Origin: Micromonospora_G sp044458865
GTDB taxonomy: Bacteria; Actinomycetota; Actinomycetes; Mycobacteriales; Micromonosporaceae
Assembly (NCBI RefSeq): GCF_044458865.1
Contig: NZ_JBITIH010000005.1
Coordinates: 124,001-188,000, forward strand
Reading direction: 5' to 3'
Length of the DNA stretch: 64,000 nucleotides
Of this stretch, positions 10,957 to 19,101 are shown piece by piece. The notes below the pieces were generated by a model. That model saw only the letters and a program-made list of their open reading frames with translations, was not told where the DNA came from and did not search any database. Made by a program: the position numbers and the translations under genes. Every line of letters starts with the position of its first letter. Position 1 is the stretch's first letter.

Positions 10957-11091
10957 TCAGCAGGTACGGGAACGCCACTCGCGACCCCCGTCCCCGGACC
11001 GGCGTCCGGTCGATTCGCGGCTGTCGGCGGTCAGGCCGAACGCCGAGGCAAGTGCGAGCAACAACACGAAGAGCAGGATGAAGAGTTCCAT
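10957..11091 (-). CDS. Putative small membrane protein (44 aa)
   Basis: An ATG at 11091 opens 44 codons: one hydrophobic helix (ELFILLFVLLLALASAFG) and a short basic tail. A GGAAGG box lies 12 bases before the start, slightly far. It stands upstream of hpt on the same strand and diverges from the GlxA-like gene. Single-helix proteins of this type are common in actinobacteria, but chance cannot be excluded for so short a frame. Confidence 0.4.
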   Translation of the reverse strand: MELFILLFVLLLALASAFGLTADSRESTGRRSGDGGREWRSRTC

Positions 11092-11184
11092 GGCGGCGTG
11101 GACCTTCCAACGGTTCCTGTGGGTTCGCCGCCGGTGCGCACCGGACGTCCTGTTCAGTTTCCGCCGAGCGCGAACACGCGGACA

Positions 11185-11221
11185 GTGGCAGGAATGCCAT
11201 CGAGCCTCGATTTCCTGCCAC
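11185..11221. promoter_or_regulatory. Paired AdpA-like boxes (inverted repeat) upstream of the GlxA/AdpA-like gene
   Basis: GTGGCAGGAA (11185-11194) and TTCCTGCCAC (11212-11221) are perfect 10-bp inverted arms. Read outward, each gives TGGCAGGAA, which matches 8-9 of 10 positions of the Streptomyces AdpA site TGGCSNGWWY. The left arm also forms TGGCA-GGAA-TGCCA. The adjacent regulator has the AdpA-type domain layout, so autoregulation is a reasonable inference. Confidence 0.5.
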
Positions 11222-11229
11222 CGAGGGCA

Positions 11230-11241
11230 TATCCTCCGCAC
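11230..11241 (+). promoter_or_regulatory. -10 box of a probable leaderless promoter
   Basis: TATCCT (11230-11235) fits TANNNT and lies exactly 6 nt before the ATG at 11242. No Shine-Dalgarno is present, so the mRNA probably begins at the start codon. Confidence 0.45.
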
Positions 11242-12195
11242 ATGCTGAGCAAAGTCGCGGTGATCGCCCTCGACCAGGTGGCGGCCTTCGAACTCGGCGT
11301 GCTCTGCGAAGTGTTCGGCACCGACCGGACAGCGGACGGCTTCCCCGGTTATCGCTTCGACGTCTGCACCGTCGACGGCGCCCCGGTACGCAGCCGGTCC
11401 GGCTTCCAACTGGTGCCCGAGGCGGATCTCTCCCCCACCGAGGACGCGGACCTGGTCGCCGTACCGGCCCTGTACGACGGCACCCCCGTCCCCGAGCCGG
11501 TGCTCGACGCACTGCGCCGGGCCCACCAGCGCGGGGCGTACGTGCTCAGCGTCTGCTCCGGCGCCTTCGTGCTCGGCGAGGCCGGGCTGCTCGACGGGCG
11601 CGAGTGCACCACCCACTGGAAGTACGCCGACCAGCTCGCCGCACGGTTCCCCCTGGCCCGGGTCCGTTGCAACGAGCTGTACGTCCAGGACGGCAACCTG
11701 CTCACCGGCGCCGGCACCGCCGCTGGCATCGACGCCTGCCTGCACCTGGTCCGCCAGGAACACGGCTCCGCGCTCGCCACCAAACTGGCCCGCCGGATGG
11801 TCGTGCCACCGCACCGCGACGGCGGTCAGGCCCAGTTCATCGAGGCACCGATCCCCCGTACGCCGGACGCCCCCACCCTCGAACCAGTGCTCGGCTGGCT
11901 CGTCGGCCACCTCGACCAGAGCCTGACCATCGACGACATGGCGGCCCGGTCACACATGGCCCCGCGTACGTTCGCCCGGAGGTTCCGGGCCGAGACCGGC
12001 ACCACCCCGCATGACTGGCTCACCAACCAGCGGATCCTGCTCGCCCGGCGTCTGCTGGAGGAGACCGAACTCGGCGTCGAGGCGATCGCCAGCCGGGCCG
12101 GCTTCGGTGAGGCCGCCACGCTGCGTCACCACTTCACCCGCCGGGTCGGCACCACCCCGCACGCCTACCGCACCCTCTTCCGCGAACGGGTCTGA
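11242..12195 (+). CDS. GlxA/AdpA-type transcriptional regulator (DJ-1/PfpI-like plus AraC HTH)
   Basis: 317 residues. The N-terminal ~180 residues form a DJ-1/PfpI-like domain, including the nucleophile-elbow-like VLSVCSGAFVLGEAG. The C-terminal ~100 residues are an AraC-type double HTH (SLTIDDMAARSHMAPRTFARRFR and the second helix pair near GFGEAATLRHHF). These proteins are dimeric DNA binders that activate or repress nearby genes. The ATG at 11242 is chosen for the -10 box six bases upstream; an ATG at 11194 is possible but lies inside the operator-like repeat. It may control the convergent ggt gene, the divergent small ORF, or itself. Confidence 0.85.
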   Translation: MLSKVAVIALDQVAAFELGVLCEVFGTDRTADGFPGYRFDVCTVDGAPVRSRSGFQLVPEADLSPTEDADLVAVPALYDGTPVPEPVLDALRRAHQRGAYVLSVCSGAFVLGEAGLLDGRECTTHWKYADQLAARFPLARVRCNELYVQDGNLLTGAGTAAGIDACLHLVRQEHGSALATKLARRMVVPPHRDGGQAQFIEAPIPRTPDAPTLEPVLGWLVGHLDQSLTIDDMAARSHMAPRTFARRFRAETGTTPHDWLTNQRILLARRLLEETELGVEAIASRAGFGEAATLRHHFTRRVGTTPHAYRTLFRERV

Positions 12196-12227
12196 GCCAC
12201 AGCAGGCGTTCCGACAAGGCGTCAGGC

Positions 12228-12280
12228 GTTAGGAAGGGCCCCTTCCTATACGGAAAACGATAAGAAGGGGCCCTTCCTTC
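12228..12280. repeat. Dispersed double-palindrome element, copy A
   Basis: Two near-palindromes, GGAAGGGCCCCTTCC and GAAGGGGCCCTTC, are separated by TATACGGAAAACGATAA. The same architecture recurs at 36328-36375 (same orientation) and 40803-40855 (inverted). This copy fills the space between the convergent glxA-like and ggt genes, ending 3 bp from the ggt stop, so it could serve as a bidirectional terminator. Confidence 0.85.
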
Positions 12281-12282
12281 GG

Positions 12283-13935
12283 CTAGTAGACGACGGCGCA
12301 GCCGTCGGCGCGGGGGTCTGAGCCGGCGACGTAGCCACCCTCCGGCAGCCGCCAGATCGCCTGGCCGTAGCCGAACGGCGGTGAGTCGTCGTCATCCGCG
12401 ACCGCGAGCGCGTGGCCGCGCTGGCGCAGCTCACCGATTGCCATCGGTCCCGAACGGGCATTCAGCAGGTCCGGCTCGACCAGCACCGACCGATCGGCGT
12501 GCCAGTACCAGCGGGGAGCGTTCAGCGCCGCCTGGGGATCGAGGCCGTCGTCGACCGTGTGCGACACCAACTGCAGGTGCCCCTGCGGTTGCATGTGGCC
12601 ACCCATCACCCCGAACGGGCCGACCGGTTCGCCGCCCCGAGTCAGGAAACCCGGGATGATGGTGTGGTACGGACGCTTGTTCGGCGCGACCACGTTCGGG
12701 TGCGCCGGGTCGAGGCTGAAGCCGGTGCCGCGGTTCTGGAACCCGAAACCGAACCCGGGCAGCACCACGTGCGAGCCGAACGCCAGGTAGTTGGACTGGA
12801 TCAGGCTCACCATCATCCCGCCCGAGTCGGCGGCACAGAGGTAGACCGTGCCGCCCCGCCCCGGGCTTCCCGGCTCGGGCGTACCGGCCCGGTCGGTGAT
12901 CAGCTTCCGGCGGGTGGCCGCGTACTCGACGCTGAGGAGCTCCTCGGTGGGTACGGCGACCTTCTCCGGGTCGGCCACGTACGCGTGCGCGTCGGCGAAA
13001 CCAAGCTTCATCGCCTCGATCTGCCAGTGCAGCCGGTCGGCGAGGGACATCCCGGTCAGGTCCACCCCGTCGAGGATGTTCAGAGCGAGCAGCGCCGCCA
13101 CACCCTGCCCGTTCGGCGGCAACTCCCACACCTCGTGCCCCCGGTACCCGGCCTTGGTCGGCTGGACCCAGGTCGAGGTGTGCCGGGCGAGGTCGTCGGC
13201 GGTGAGCAGCCCACCGGTCCGCGCCGCGTACCCGGCCAGCGCCTCGGCGATCTCACCCCGGTAGAAGGCGTCCGCGTTGGTGGCCGCGATCCGGCGCAGG
13301 GTGCGGGCCGCGTCCGGATTGCGCCACCGCTCACCCGGGCGGGGAGCCCGCTTGCCATCCGCCGTGAAGACCTTGGACCACTCGTCGAACTCCGGGCCGG
13401 TCAGCTCGGCCTGGGTCTCCACCGATCGGGCCCAACCGGCGGCCACGTTCGGCGAGACCGGGTAGCCGTTCTCGGCGTAGCCGATCGCGTCGGCGAAGAG
13501 GTCTGCGAAGGGCAGCACCCCGAACCGGTCGTGCAGGTCCCGCCAGCCCGCCGGGGCGCCGGGCACCGTCACCGGCAGCCAGCCCCGGGCCGGCATCGCC
13601 GGACCGGACGCCTGTGCCCCGCCGAGTGCGGTCGCCGGCGTCGCCCCCACGCCGTCGGTGGCGGCGAGCACCGCCTCCCTGGTCAGAGCCGCAGGGGAGC
13701 GGCCCGAGGCGTTCAGGCCGTGCAGCCGCTCGCCGTCCCAGACGATGGCGAACAGGTCGCCGCCGATGTCGTTGGAACCCGGTTGGACCACGGTCAGGGC
13801 GATCGCGGTGGCAAGCGCGGCATCGACCGCGGTGCCGCCTTTACGGAGTACGGCCAGCCCGGCGGCGGCGGCGAGCGGTTGACTGGTCGCGACCGCGCCG
13901 TGCGGCGCGTAGAGGGGTTGACGGGGATGTGCCAT
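12283..13935 (-). CDS. ggt: Gamma-glutamyltransferase family protein
   Basis: 550 residues. Ntn hydrolase that splits itself at a threonine, cleaves gamma-glutamyl bonds (glutathione and relatives) and transfers or hydrolyses the glutamyl group. The N-terminal GGT pattern is clear (AVATSQPLAAAAGLAVLRKGG, GGTAVDAALATA). The nucleophile is most likely the Thr in GRGGTVYL (~361), followed by GMMVSLIQSNY. The oxyanion/C-terminal region reads GVMGGHMQPQGHLQ. No signal peptide is evident, so it may act in the cytoplasm, as in YwrD-like members. The start lies 9 bp after the tilS stop, so the two genes share a transcript. Confidence 0.9.
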   Translation of the reverse strand: MAHPRQPLYAPHGAVATSQPLAAAAGLAVLRKGGTAVDAALATAIALTVVQPGSNDIGGDLFAIVWDGERLHGLNASGRSPAALTREAVLAATDGVGATPATALGGAQASGPAMPARGWLPVTVPGAPAGWRDLHDRFGVLPFADLFADAIGYAENGYPVSPNVAAGWARSVETQAELTGPEFDEWSKVFTADGKRAPRPGERWRNPDAARTLRRIAATNADAFYRGEIAEALAGYAARTGGLLTADDLARHTSTWVQPTKAGYRGHEVWELPPNGQGVAALLALNILDGVDLTGMSLADRLHWQIEAMKLGFADAHAYVADPEKVAVPTEELLSVEYAATRRKLITDRAGTPEPGSPGRGGTVYLCAADSGGMMVSLIQSNYLAFGSHVVLPGFGFGFQNRGTGFSLDPAHPNVVAPNKRPYHTIIPGFLTRGGEPVGPFGVMGGHMQPQGHLQLVSHTVDDGLDPQAALNAPRWYWHADRSVLVEPDLLNARSGPMAIGELRQRGHALAVADDDDSPPFGYGQAIWRLPEGGYVAGSDPRADGCAVVY

Positions 13936-13944
13936 GCACCCTGT

Positions 13945-14991
13945 CTACCCCCTGCCGAGAGTGTCACCGCGCCGGGCCACCGTTATTGCCCCCGGCAGGT
14001 GCACCGATCCCTGGCCGTGCCAGTCGGTGACGAGCGCGTCGAGGGCGGTCACGTGGCGGGCGGAGAGCGCGGCGGGCGGGGCACCGAGCTGTCGCGCCCA
14101 GCGGTGCAGCACCCGGGAACGCACCGCCGGGGAGAGCCCGGCGAGTACGGCCACCGCCAGCCCGGCACCGGCACCATCGTCCCGGCCGACGGAGGAGTCG
14201 ACCACCGGCCCGACAGAGGGATCGGCGCCCGGTCCGACCCGGGCGGCGCGTAGCGCGGTCGCGGCCAGGTCGTCCAGTACCTCGGTGTCCTCCGCGATCA
14301 TCCGAGCGGTGCGGGCGAGGTTCGCCACCACGCCCGGACCGAGCGTGGCAACGAGCGCCGGAAGCAGATCGGACCGGACCCGGGCCCGGGCGTACCCGGG
14401 GTCGGTGTTGTGCGGATCCTCCCAGGGGCGCAGCCCCAGCACCGCGCACGCCTCGCGAGTCTGTTCCCGTTCGACGTCGAGCAGCGGGCGCAGCAGCGTC
14501 ACTCCGTCCAACTCCCGCCGTGCCGGCATCCCGGCCAGACCGTGCGGTCCGGCGCCCCGGGCGAGCGCGAGCAGCACCGTCTCCGCCTGGTCGTCCCGGG
14601 TGTGGCCGAGCAGCACCGCCGACGCGTCGTGGCGCCGGGCGCTGTCGACCAGGGCCTGGTAACGCGCCTCGCGCGCGGCGGCCTCCGGTCCACCGGGGCG
14701 TCCCCGCACCGTCACGGTAGCCACCTCGACCGGGGAAAACGCCTGATCAGCCGCCCAACGGGCCACGTCCCCGGCCCGGTCCGCCGAGCCGGGCTGCAGT
14801 CCGTGGTCGACGGTGACGAGCCCGGCGGCGAGACCGAGCCGGGGGGCGACGAACGCGGTGGCGGCGGCGAGCGCCAGCGAGTCGGCGCCACCGGAGCAGG
14901 CGACCAGGACGGGACCTGGTCGGCGTACCCCGGTCAGGGCCGCCCGGACCGCGACCCGGACGGCGGCAACCGATGGGGCGAGCGCGGCCAC
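13945..14991 (-). CDS. tilS: tRNA(Ile)-lysidine synthase
   Basis: 348 residues from a GTG at 14991, 10 bp after the preceding protease-like gene. It modifies the wobble C34 of tRNA-Ile(CAU) to lysidine, an essential step for reading AUA codons. The N-type ATP pyrophosphatase P-loop SGGADS is at 33-38. LGHTRDDQAETVLL and RPLLDVERE are TilS hallmarks. The C-terminal region is short, as in other actinobacteria. It belongs to the dacB - HExxH protein - tilS run. Confidence 0.93.
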   Translation of the reverse strand: MAALAPSVAAVRVAVRAALTGVRRPGPVLVACSGGADSLALAAATAFVAPRLGLAAGLVTVDHGLQPGSADRAGDVARWAADQAFSPVEVATVTVRGRPGGPEAAAREARYQALVDSARRHDASAVLLGHTRDDQAETVLLALARGAGPHGLAGMPARRELDGVTLLRPLLDVEREQTREACAVLGLRPWEDPHNTDPGYARARVRSDLLPALVATLGPGVVANLARTARMIAEDTEVLDDLAATALRAARVGPGADPSVGPVVDSSVGRDDGAGAGLAVAVLAGLSPAVRSRVLHRWARQLGAPPAALSARHVTALDALVTDWHGQGSVHLPGAITVARRGDTLGRG

Positions 14992-15001
14992 TCGGCGCGG
15001 A

Positions 15002-16072
15002 TCAGCCGGCGGCCGGCGTCGGGCCGGCCTTGCCGTGGACCCGGTTCACCCAGGCGTCGGGATCGGCGAGTTCCTCCAGCCGGGGCAGGGTCAACGGCGA
15101 GCTGAAAACCCGGTTGAAGCCCTCCATGCCGACCCGGTCGACCACACCGTGGACGAACTTGCGGCCCTCCGCGTACTGGCGCATCTTGACGTCCACACCG
15201 AGCAGCTTGCGGATCGCCTTCTCCAGCGGATTGCCGGACTCGCGGCGGCGGTTGAACTTCGCGCGAATCCGTTCCACGCTCGGGATGACCTCCGGGCCCA
15301 CCCCGTCCATGACGAACTCCGCATGCCCCTCGAGCAGGGTCATCAGCGCGGTGAGCCGGTCCAGCACGGCACGCTGGCCGGGAGTCTGCACGATGTCGAG
15401 CACGCTCGCCCGGCTGTCCGGATTGCGGACCGAGTCGGAGAGCGTCGCCACCCCACGCCGCAGCCGGTCGGTGAAGTGCTCGCCACCGGCCTGGGAGGCG
15501 TCGACGAACGCCTGCACCTCGCCGAGGAAGTGTCCACGCATCCACGGCACCGCGGTGAACTGGGTGCGGTGGGTGACCTCGTGCAGGCAGACCCAGAGCC
15601 GGAAGTCCCGGGGCTCGGCCTCCAGCTTCCGTTCCACCTCGACGATGTTCGGCGCGACGAGGAGGAGTTGACCGGGGTCGGCGGAGAAGACCTCGTACTG
15701 GCCGAGGACCCGGCCGGAGAGATAGGCGAGCACGGTTCCGGCCTGCACACCGGTGAGCCGCGAGCCGATCGCGTCGCTGATCACGCCGGGCTGCTTGTCA
15801 CCGGAGAGCCGGTTGACCAGCGGCGTGATCACCTCGCGAAGGCCGGCGATGTTGGTGGCCGCCCAGTCCCTGCGATCCACCACCCGCACCGGTGGGTGCG
15901 CCACCTGGGACCGCAGCCCGGTGTACGCGACCACGTGCCCCGCCGCCTCGTCAGTCAGCTGCCGCAGGTCGCCCACGACCGCGGTGGCCTCGTCGTACGA
16001 GACCCTCGGGCCCGTCTTGCCCAGCGCGCCAGCGGTGGCGGCGGCCAGGTCCCAGTCCACGAACTGCGCCAT
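15002..16072 (-). CDS. Zinc-dependent metalloprotease-like protein (DUF2342 / F420-associated family)
   Basis: 356 residues from the ATG at 16072, chosen for the GGTGG box about 8 bases upstream; a GTG nine bases earlier is also possible. The zinc-binding HEVTH (HExxH) lies around residue 175, inside WVCLHEVTHRTQF. A downstream LEGHAEFVMDGVG carries a further His and acidic residues that could complete the metal site. The protein is conserved beside tilS and dacB in actinobacteria. It has been annotated both as a hydrolase and as an F420-biosynthesis-associated protein, without proven activity. No membrane segment is seen. Confidence 0.85.
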   Translation of the reverse strand: MAQFVDWDLAAATAGALGKTGPRVSYDEATAVVGDLRQLTDEAAGHVVAYTGLRSQVAHPPVRVVDRRDWAATNIAGLREVITPLVNRLSGDKQPGVISDAIGSRLTGVQAGTVLAYLSGRVLGQYEVFSADPGQLLLVAPNIVEVERKLEAEPRDFRLWVCLHEVTHRTQFTAVPWMRGHFLGEVQAFVDASQAGGEHFTDRLRRGVATLSDSVRNPDSRASVLDIVQTPGQRAVLDRLTALMTLLEGHAEFVMDGVGPEVIPSVERIRAKFNRRRESGNPLEKAIRKLLGVDVKMRQYAEGRKFVHGVVDRVGMEGFNRVFSSPLTLPRLEELADPDAWVNRVHGKAGPTPAAG

Positions 16073-16119
16073 GGCACCCACCGTACCCGCGCCCGCACAC
16101 CCCTACCGTGTCGTCCGGT

Positions 16120-18315
16120 TCAGCCGGCGCAGCCACAGGCGGCGAGGGCGGCGGCGATTTTGTCCAACGCCGACGCCGCCTGCTCCGGGCCGCTCGGCAC
16201 CTTGTCGGCGAGTACGGCGAAAGCGAGCAGCCGCCCCTGTGCCGTGGTCACCGTCCCCGAGATCGCGTTCACCTCGCTCAACGTGCCGGTCTTCGCGCGT
16301 ACCGCCCCGAGGGCGGCGACCGCCGACGGGCTGGCGAACCGCTCGGCGAGCGTGCCGGACCAGCCGGCGACCGGAAGTCCGGCGAAGATGCCGGCCAGTT
16401 CCGGTTTGCTGCCGCCAGCCGCCAACCCGAGAACGTCGGTGAGCAGGGCTGGACTGATCCGGTTGCGTCGGGACAGACCGCTGCCGTCGCTGACCGTCGT
16501 CTGGTTGGCGTCCAGCCCGAGTTCACCCACCACGGTGTCCATCGCGGCGGCGGCGCCGTCGAACGACGCGGGCTGCTGGCGGGCCAGCGCCACCTGCCGG
16601 GCGAGCGTCTCGGCGACCACGTTGTCGCTGTCGGCGAGCATGAACTCGACCAGCCGCACCAGCGGTGGCGACTCGACCCGGCCCAGTTCGGTGCCGGGGG
16701 CGATCGTCGCGCCGGGCGAGGCCGATGCACCGGTCGCGTCCGGCGGGGCGGCCGGGGCGGTTCCCTTGGCCACCGCGTTCACCGTGGCCGTGGGAAGCCC
16801 GAGCGCCTTGGCGAAGAGGCGGCCAGCCGCCACGTCCGGCTTCTCGTACCGCTCGGCGCCCTTGATGTTGTCCTTCGGGTCGATCCGGGCGCCGTCGGTC
16901 ATCAGCGCGGTGATCGGCGCCGCGAAGCCACCGGTCGGGATGTCCGCGTCCCAGCCCGGTCCGTACACCGGCCCGGAATAGAGGGAGGAGTCGACGGTGA
17001 CCTTGGTCGGCACGGTCCCACCGAGAGCTTGCTTCACCTTTGCCGCCAGGTCGTCGAGGCGGCCGGCACCGGGGTAGATCCCGGTGGCGTTGATCGCGAG
17101 CGTGGGGTCGCCGCCGCCGACGATCACCACCTCGCCCGGGGAAGCCCCGGCCACGACCCGGGTCGCGATCCGATATGCCGGGCCACGGGCCGCCAGCACG
17201 GTCGCCGCGGTGACCAACTTGGTGGTCGAGGCGGGCACCGTCGGGGTGTCCTGTCCCTCGCCGTAGAGCTGCTCTCCCGTTGCCACGTCGAGCACGGCGA
17301 CATGCACCGAGGAGCCGAGTAGGGCGGCGCCCACCAGCGGTCCGATTGCCGCCTGTAGGCCCTGCTGGGTCGGCACCGGCGCGGTGGCGCCGGCGGCGAG
17401 GAGCACGGGTGCGGGCGGCGGCTCGGGCGGCTCGGACTGGCCGGTGGGACTGGGGTCGGCCTGGCCCAGCCAGCCGGCGACCGGCCCTGGGCGTACCACG
17501 GCCACCCCGGCGGCGGCGAGTGCCAGCACGACCACCGCGGCGGCCCCGGCGACCAGCCGCGTCCGACGCCGGGCGGGTGGTGGTGGCGGGGTCGTCGGCG
17601 CGGGCGGGACGGCGACCGGCGGCGCGGGCGGGACGGCTGCCCGACCTGCCCCGCCGTGCTCGGGCAGGAGCGAGGCGTCGGCGGGACCGTAGCCGCCCGG
17701 GTAACCCGCGACCGGCGGGACGGCGGCCCGCCCCGGGACGGCTGCCGAGCCCGGGTGGTGCGGCGGGTTGACCGGGTAGTGGCCCGGGTTGCCCGGGTAC
17801 TGACCAGGGTTCGGCGGGTACTGGCCGGGATGGGCCGCAGCGGCGGGCGGATTCGGACCGGGCGGCGGGACGACTTGAGCGCTACCCGACGCCGGGCGCA
17901 CCGGGGCCGGCGGACCCTGGCGGTAGGGAGTGCCCGGAGGAACCGGAGGAATAGGTGGCCCCGGAGGAACCGCCATCGGTGAACCGGGATGAACAGGGCG
18001 AGCGGAGCCCGAAGTCGACGGCGCACCGGAGTAGTACGTCCCCACCGGGGCAGAACCGGGCGGAACCGGACTCGCCGACCCCGACGCGGAACGGTACGAA
18101 CCCGGGGGCGGGCCGGACGCAGCCGGCGGGCGCGGAACGGGGTGGCCGGGGTGGTGTGCGGCCGGCTGTGGCACGCTGGCCCGGCCGGGAGCCGGTCGGC
18201 CGTCGTACGGCGGTTGCCCCGCCGGTGGGTGCGCCTGGAATTGCTGCTCAGGCGGGTGCGACCCCGGCGCTGGTGGCTCGTTTATCCACCCCGAGTGTGA
18301 ATCTTCACTCTCCAC
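16120..18315 (-). CDS. dacB: D-alanyl-D-alanine carboxypeptidase, PBP4-type (class C)
   Basis: 731 residues. The GTG at 18315 is preferred to one at 18342 because GGAGGAGGG lies just before it. The first ~240 residues are cytoplasmic and low-complexity, rich in Pro, Gly, His and Tyr with PGQYPGNPG-like repeats. One transmembrane helix (~250-275) follows, then the extracytoplasmic peptidase: SxxK as ASTTKL (~361), SxN as ADSDN (~559) and KTG as RAKTGTL (~673). It trims or cleaves peptide cross-bridges in the wall. The long Pro-rich cytoplasmic tail is unusual for PBP4 and might be a target for kinases or scaffold proteins. Confidence 0.92.
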   Translation of the reverse strand: MESEDSHSGWINEPPAPGSHPPEQQFQAHPPAGQPPYDGRPAPGRASVPQPAAHHPGHPVPRPPAASGPPPGSYRSASGSASPVPPGSAPVGTYYSGAPSTSGSARPVHPGSPMAVPPGPPIPPVPPGTPYRQGPPAPVRPASGSAQVVPPPGPNPPAAAAHPGQYPPNPGQYPGNPGHYPVNPPHHPGSAAVPGRAAVPPVAGYPGGYGPADASLLPEHGGAGRAAVPPAPPVAVPPAPTTPPPPPARRRTRLVAGAAAVVVLALAAAGVAVVRPGPVAGWLGQADPSPTGQSEPPEPPPAPVLLAAGATAPVPTQQGLQAAIGPLVGAALLGSSVHVAVLDVATGEQLYGEGQDTPTVPASTTKLVTAATVLAARGPAYRIATRVVAGASPGEVVIVGGGDPTLAINATGIYPGAGRLDDLAAKVKQALGGTVPTKVTVDSSLYSGPVYGPGWDADIPTGGFAAPITALMTDGARIDPKDNIKGAERYEKPDVAAGRLFAKALGLPTATVNAVAKGTAPAAPPDATGASASPGATIAPGTELGRVESPPLVRLVEFMLADSDNVVAETLARQVALARQQPASFDGAAAAMDTVVGELGLDANQTTVSDGSGLSRRNRISPALLTDVLGLAAGGSKPELAGIFAGLPVAGWSGTLAERFASPSAVAALGAVRAKTGTLSEVNAISGTVTTAQGRLLAFAVLADKVPSGPEQAASALDKIAAALAACGCAG

Positions 18316-18471
18316 CGGCCCCTCCTCCCAGTCAGCAAACACCTTTGGGTGACACTACTTCCGTCCGAACACTAAGCGGCGCCCGGTGCATTCGGGAGTG
18401 GGACAACACTCCTCCGGCACACGCCGCCTACATTCCGTTAGCCAGCGTCGGCGAACGAGGGAGCGTGGAAG

Positions 18472-18981
18472 ATGGATTTCGACGTCACGGTTGAGATCCC
18501 TAAGGGTCACCGCAACAAATACGAGGTCGACCACGCGACCGGCCGGATCAGGCTGGACCGTACCCTCTTCACCTCAACCCAGTACCCGGCCGACTACGGC
18601 TTCATCGAGGGCACCCTCGGCGAGGACGGCGACCCGCTGGACGCGTTGGTCCTGGTGCCCGAGCCGACCTTCCCCGGGTGCCTCATCCGCTGCCGGACCA
18701 TCGGCATGTTCCGGATGAAGGACGAAAAGGGCGGCGACGACAAGGTCCTGTGCGTGCCGTACGAGGACCCGCGGCAGGAGCACCTGCGCGACATCCACCA
18801 CCTCGGCGAGTTCGACCGGCTGGAGATCCAGCACTTCTTCGAGGTCTACAAGGATCTTGAGCCGGGCAAGTCGGTGGAGGGCGCCACCTGGGTCGGCCGT
18901 ACCGAGGCCGAGGCGGAGATCCGTGCCTCGGTCCGCCGCCAGCAGGAGGCCGAGGAGAACGGCACCGCGCACGCGCACTGA
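18472..18981 (+). CDS. ppa: Inorganic pyrophosphatase
   Basis: 169 residues from an ATG preceded by GGAAG. Soluble family I enzyme that hydrolyses pyrophosphate to two phosphates and so drives biosynthesis forward. The family signature DGDPLDALV is intact, as are DYGFIEGTL and the C-terminal KDLEPGK/WVG region. It diverges from dacB, the same pairing as in mycobacteria. Confidence 0.96.
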   Translation: MDFDVTVEIPKGHRNKYEVDHATGRIRLDRTLFTSTQYPADYGFIEGTLGEDGDPLDALVLVPEPTFPGCLIRCRTIGMFRMKDEKGGDDKVLCVPYEDPRQEHLRDIHHLGEFDRLEIQHFFEVYKDLEPGKSVEGATWVGRTEAEAEIRASVRRQQEAEENGTAHAH

Positions 18982-18991
18982 CGCGACGTAC

Positions 18992-19027
18992 CGTTCCCGC
19001 CGGCTGGACTCACGGCGGGCGGGAACG
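18992..19027. terminator. Bidirectional hairpin between ppa and eccD
   Basis: CGTTCCCGCC (18992-19001) pairs perfectly with GGCGGGAACG (19018-19027) between the convergent stops of ppa and eccD. No U-tract follows. Confidence 0.6.
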
Positions 19028-19101
19028 AGGCCGCCGGGGCCACCGTGGGCGTCAGGCCAGCGGGGCCCCGGGCACGCCGAACAGATCGACCGCCCAGCGG
19101 A

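Noticed and set aside
12412..16981. Long plus-strand frames (613 and 722 codons) over ggt, tilS and the dacB region
   Set aside because: They cross several well-identified minus-strand genes and their translations are compositionally random.
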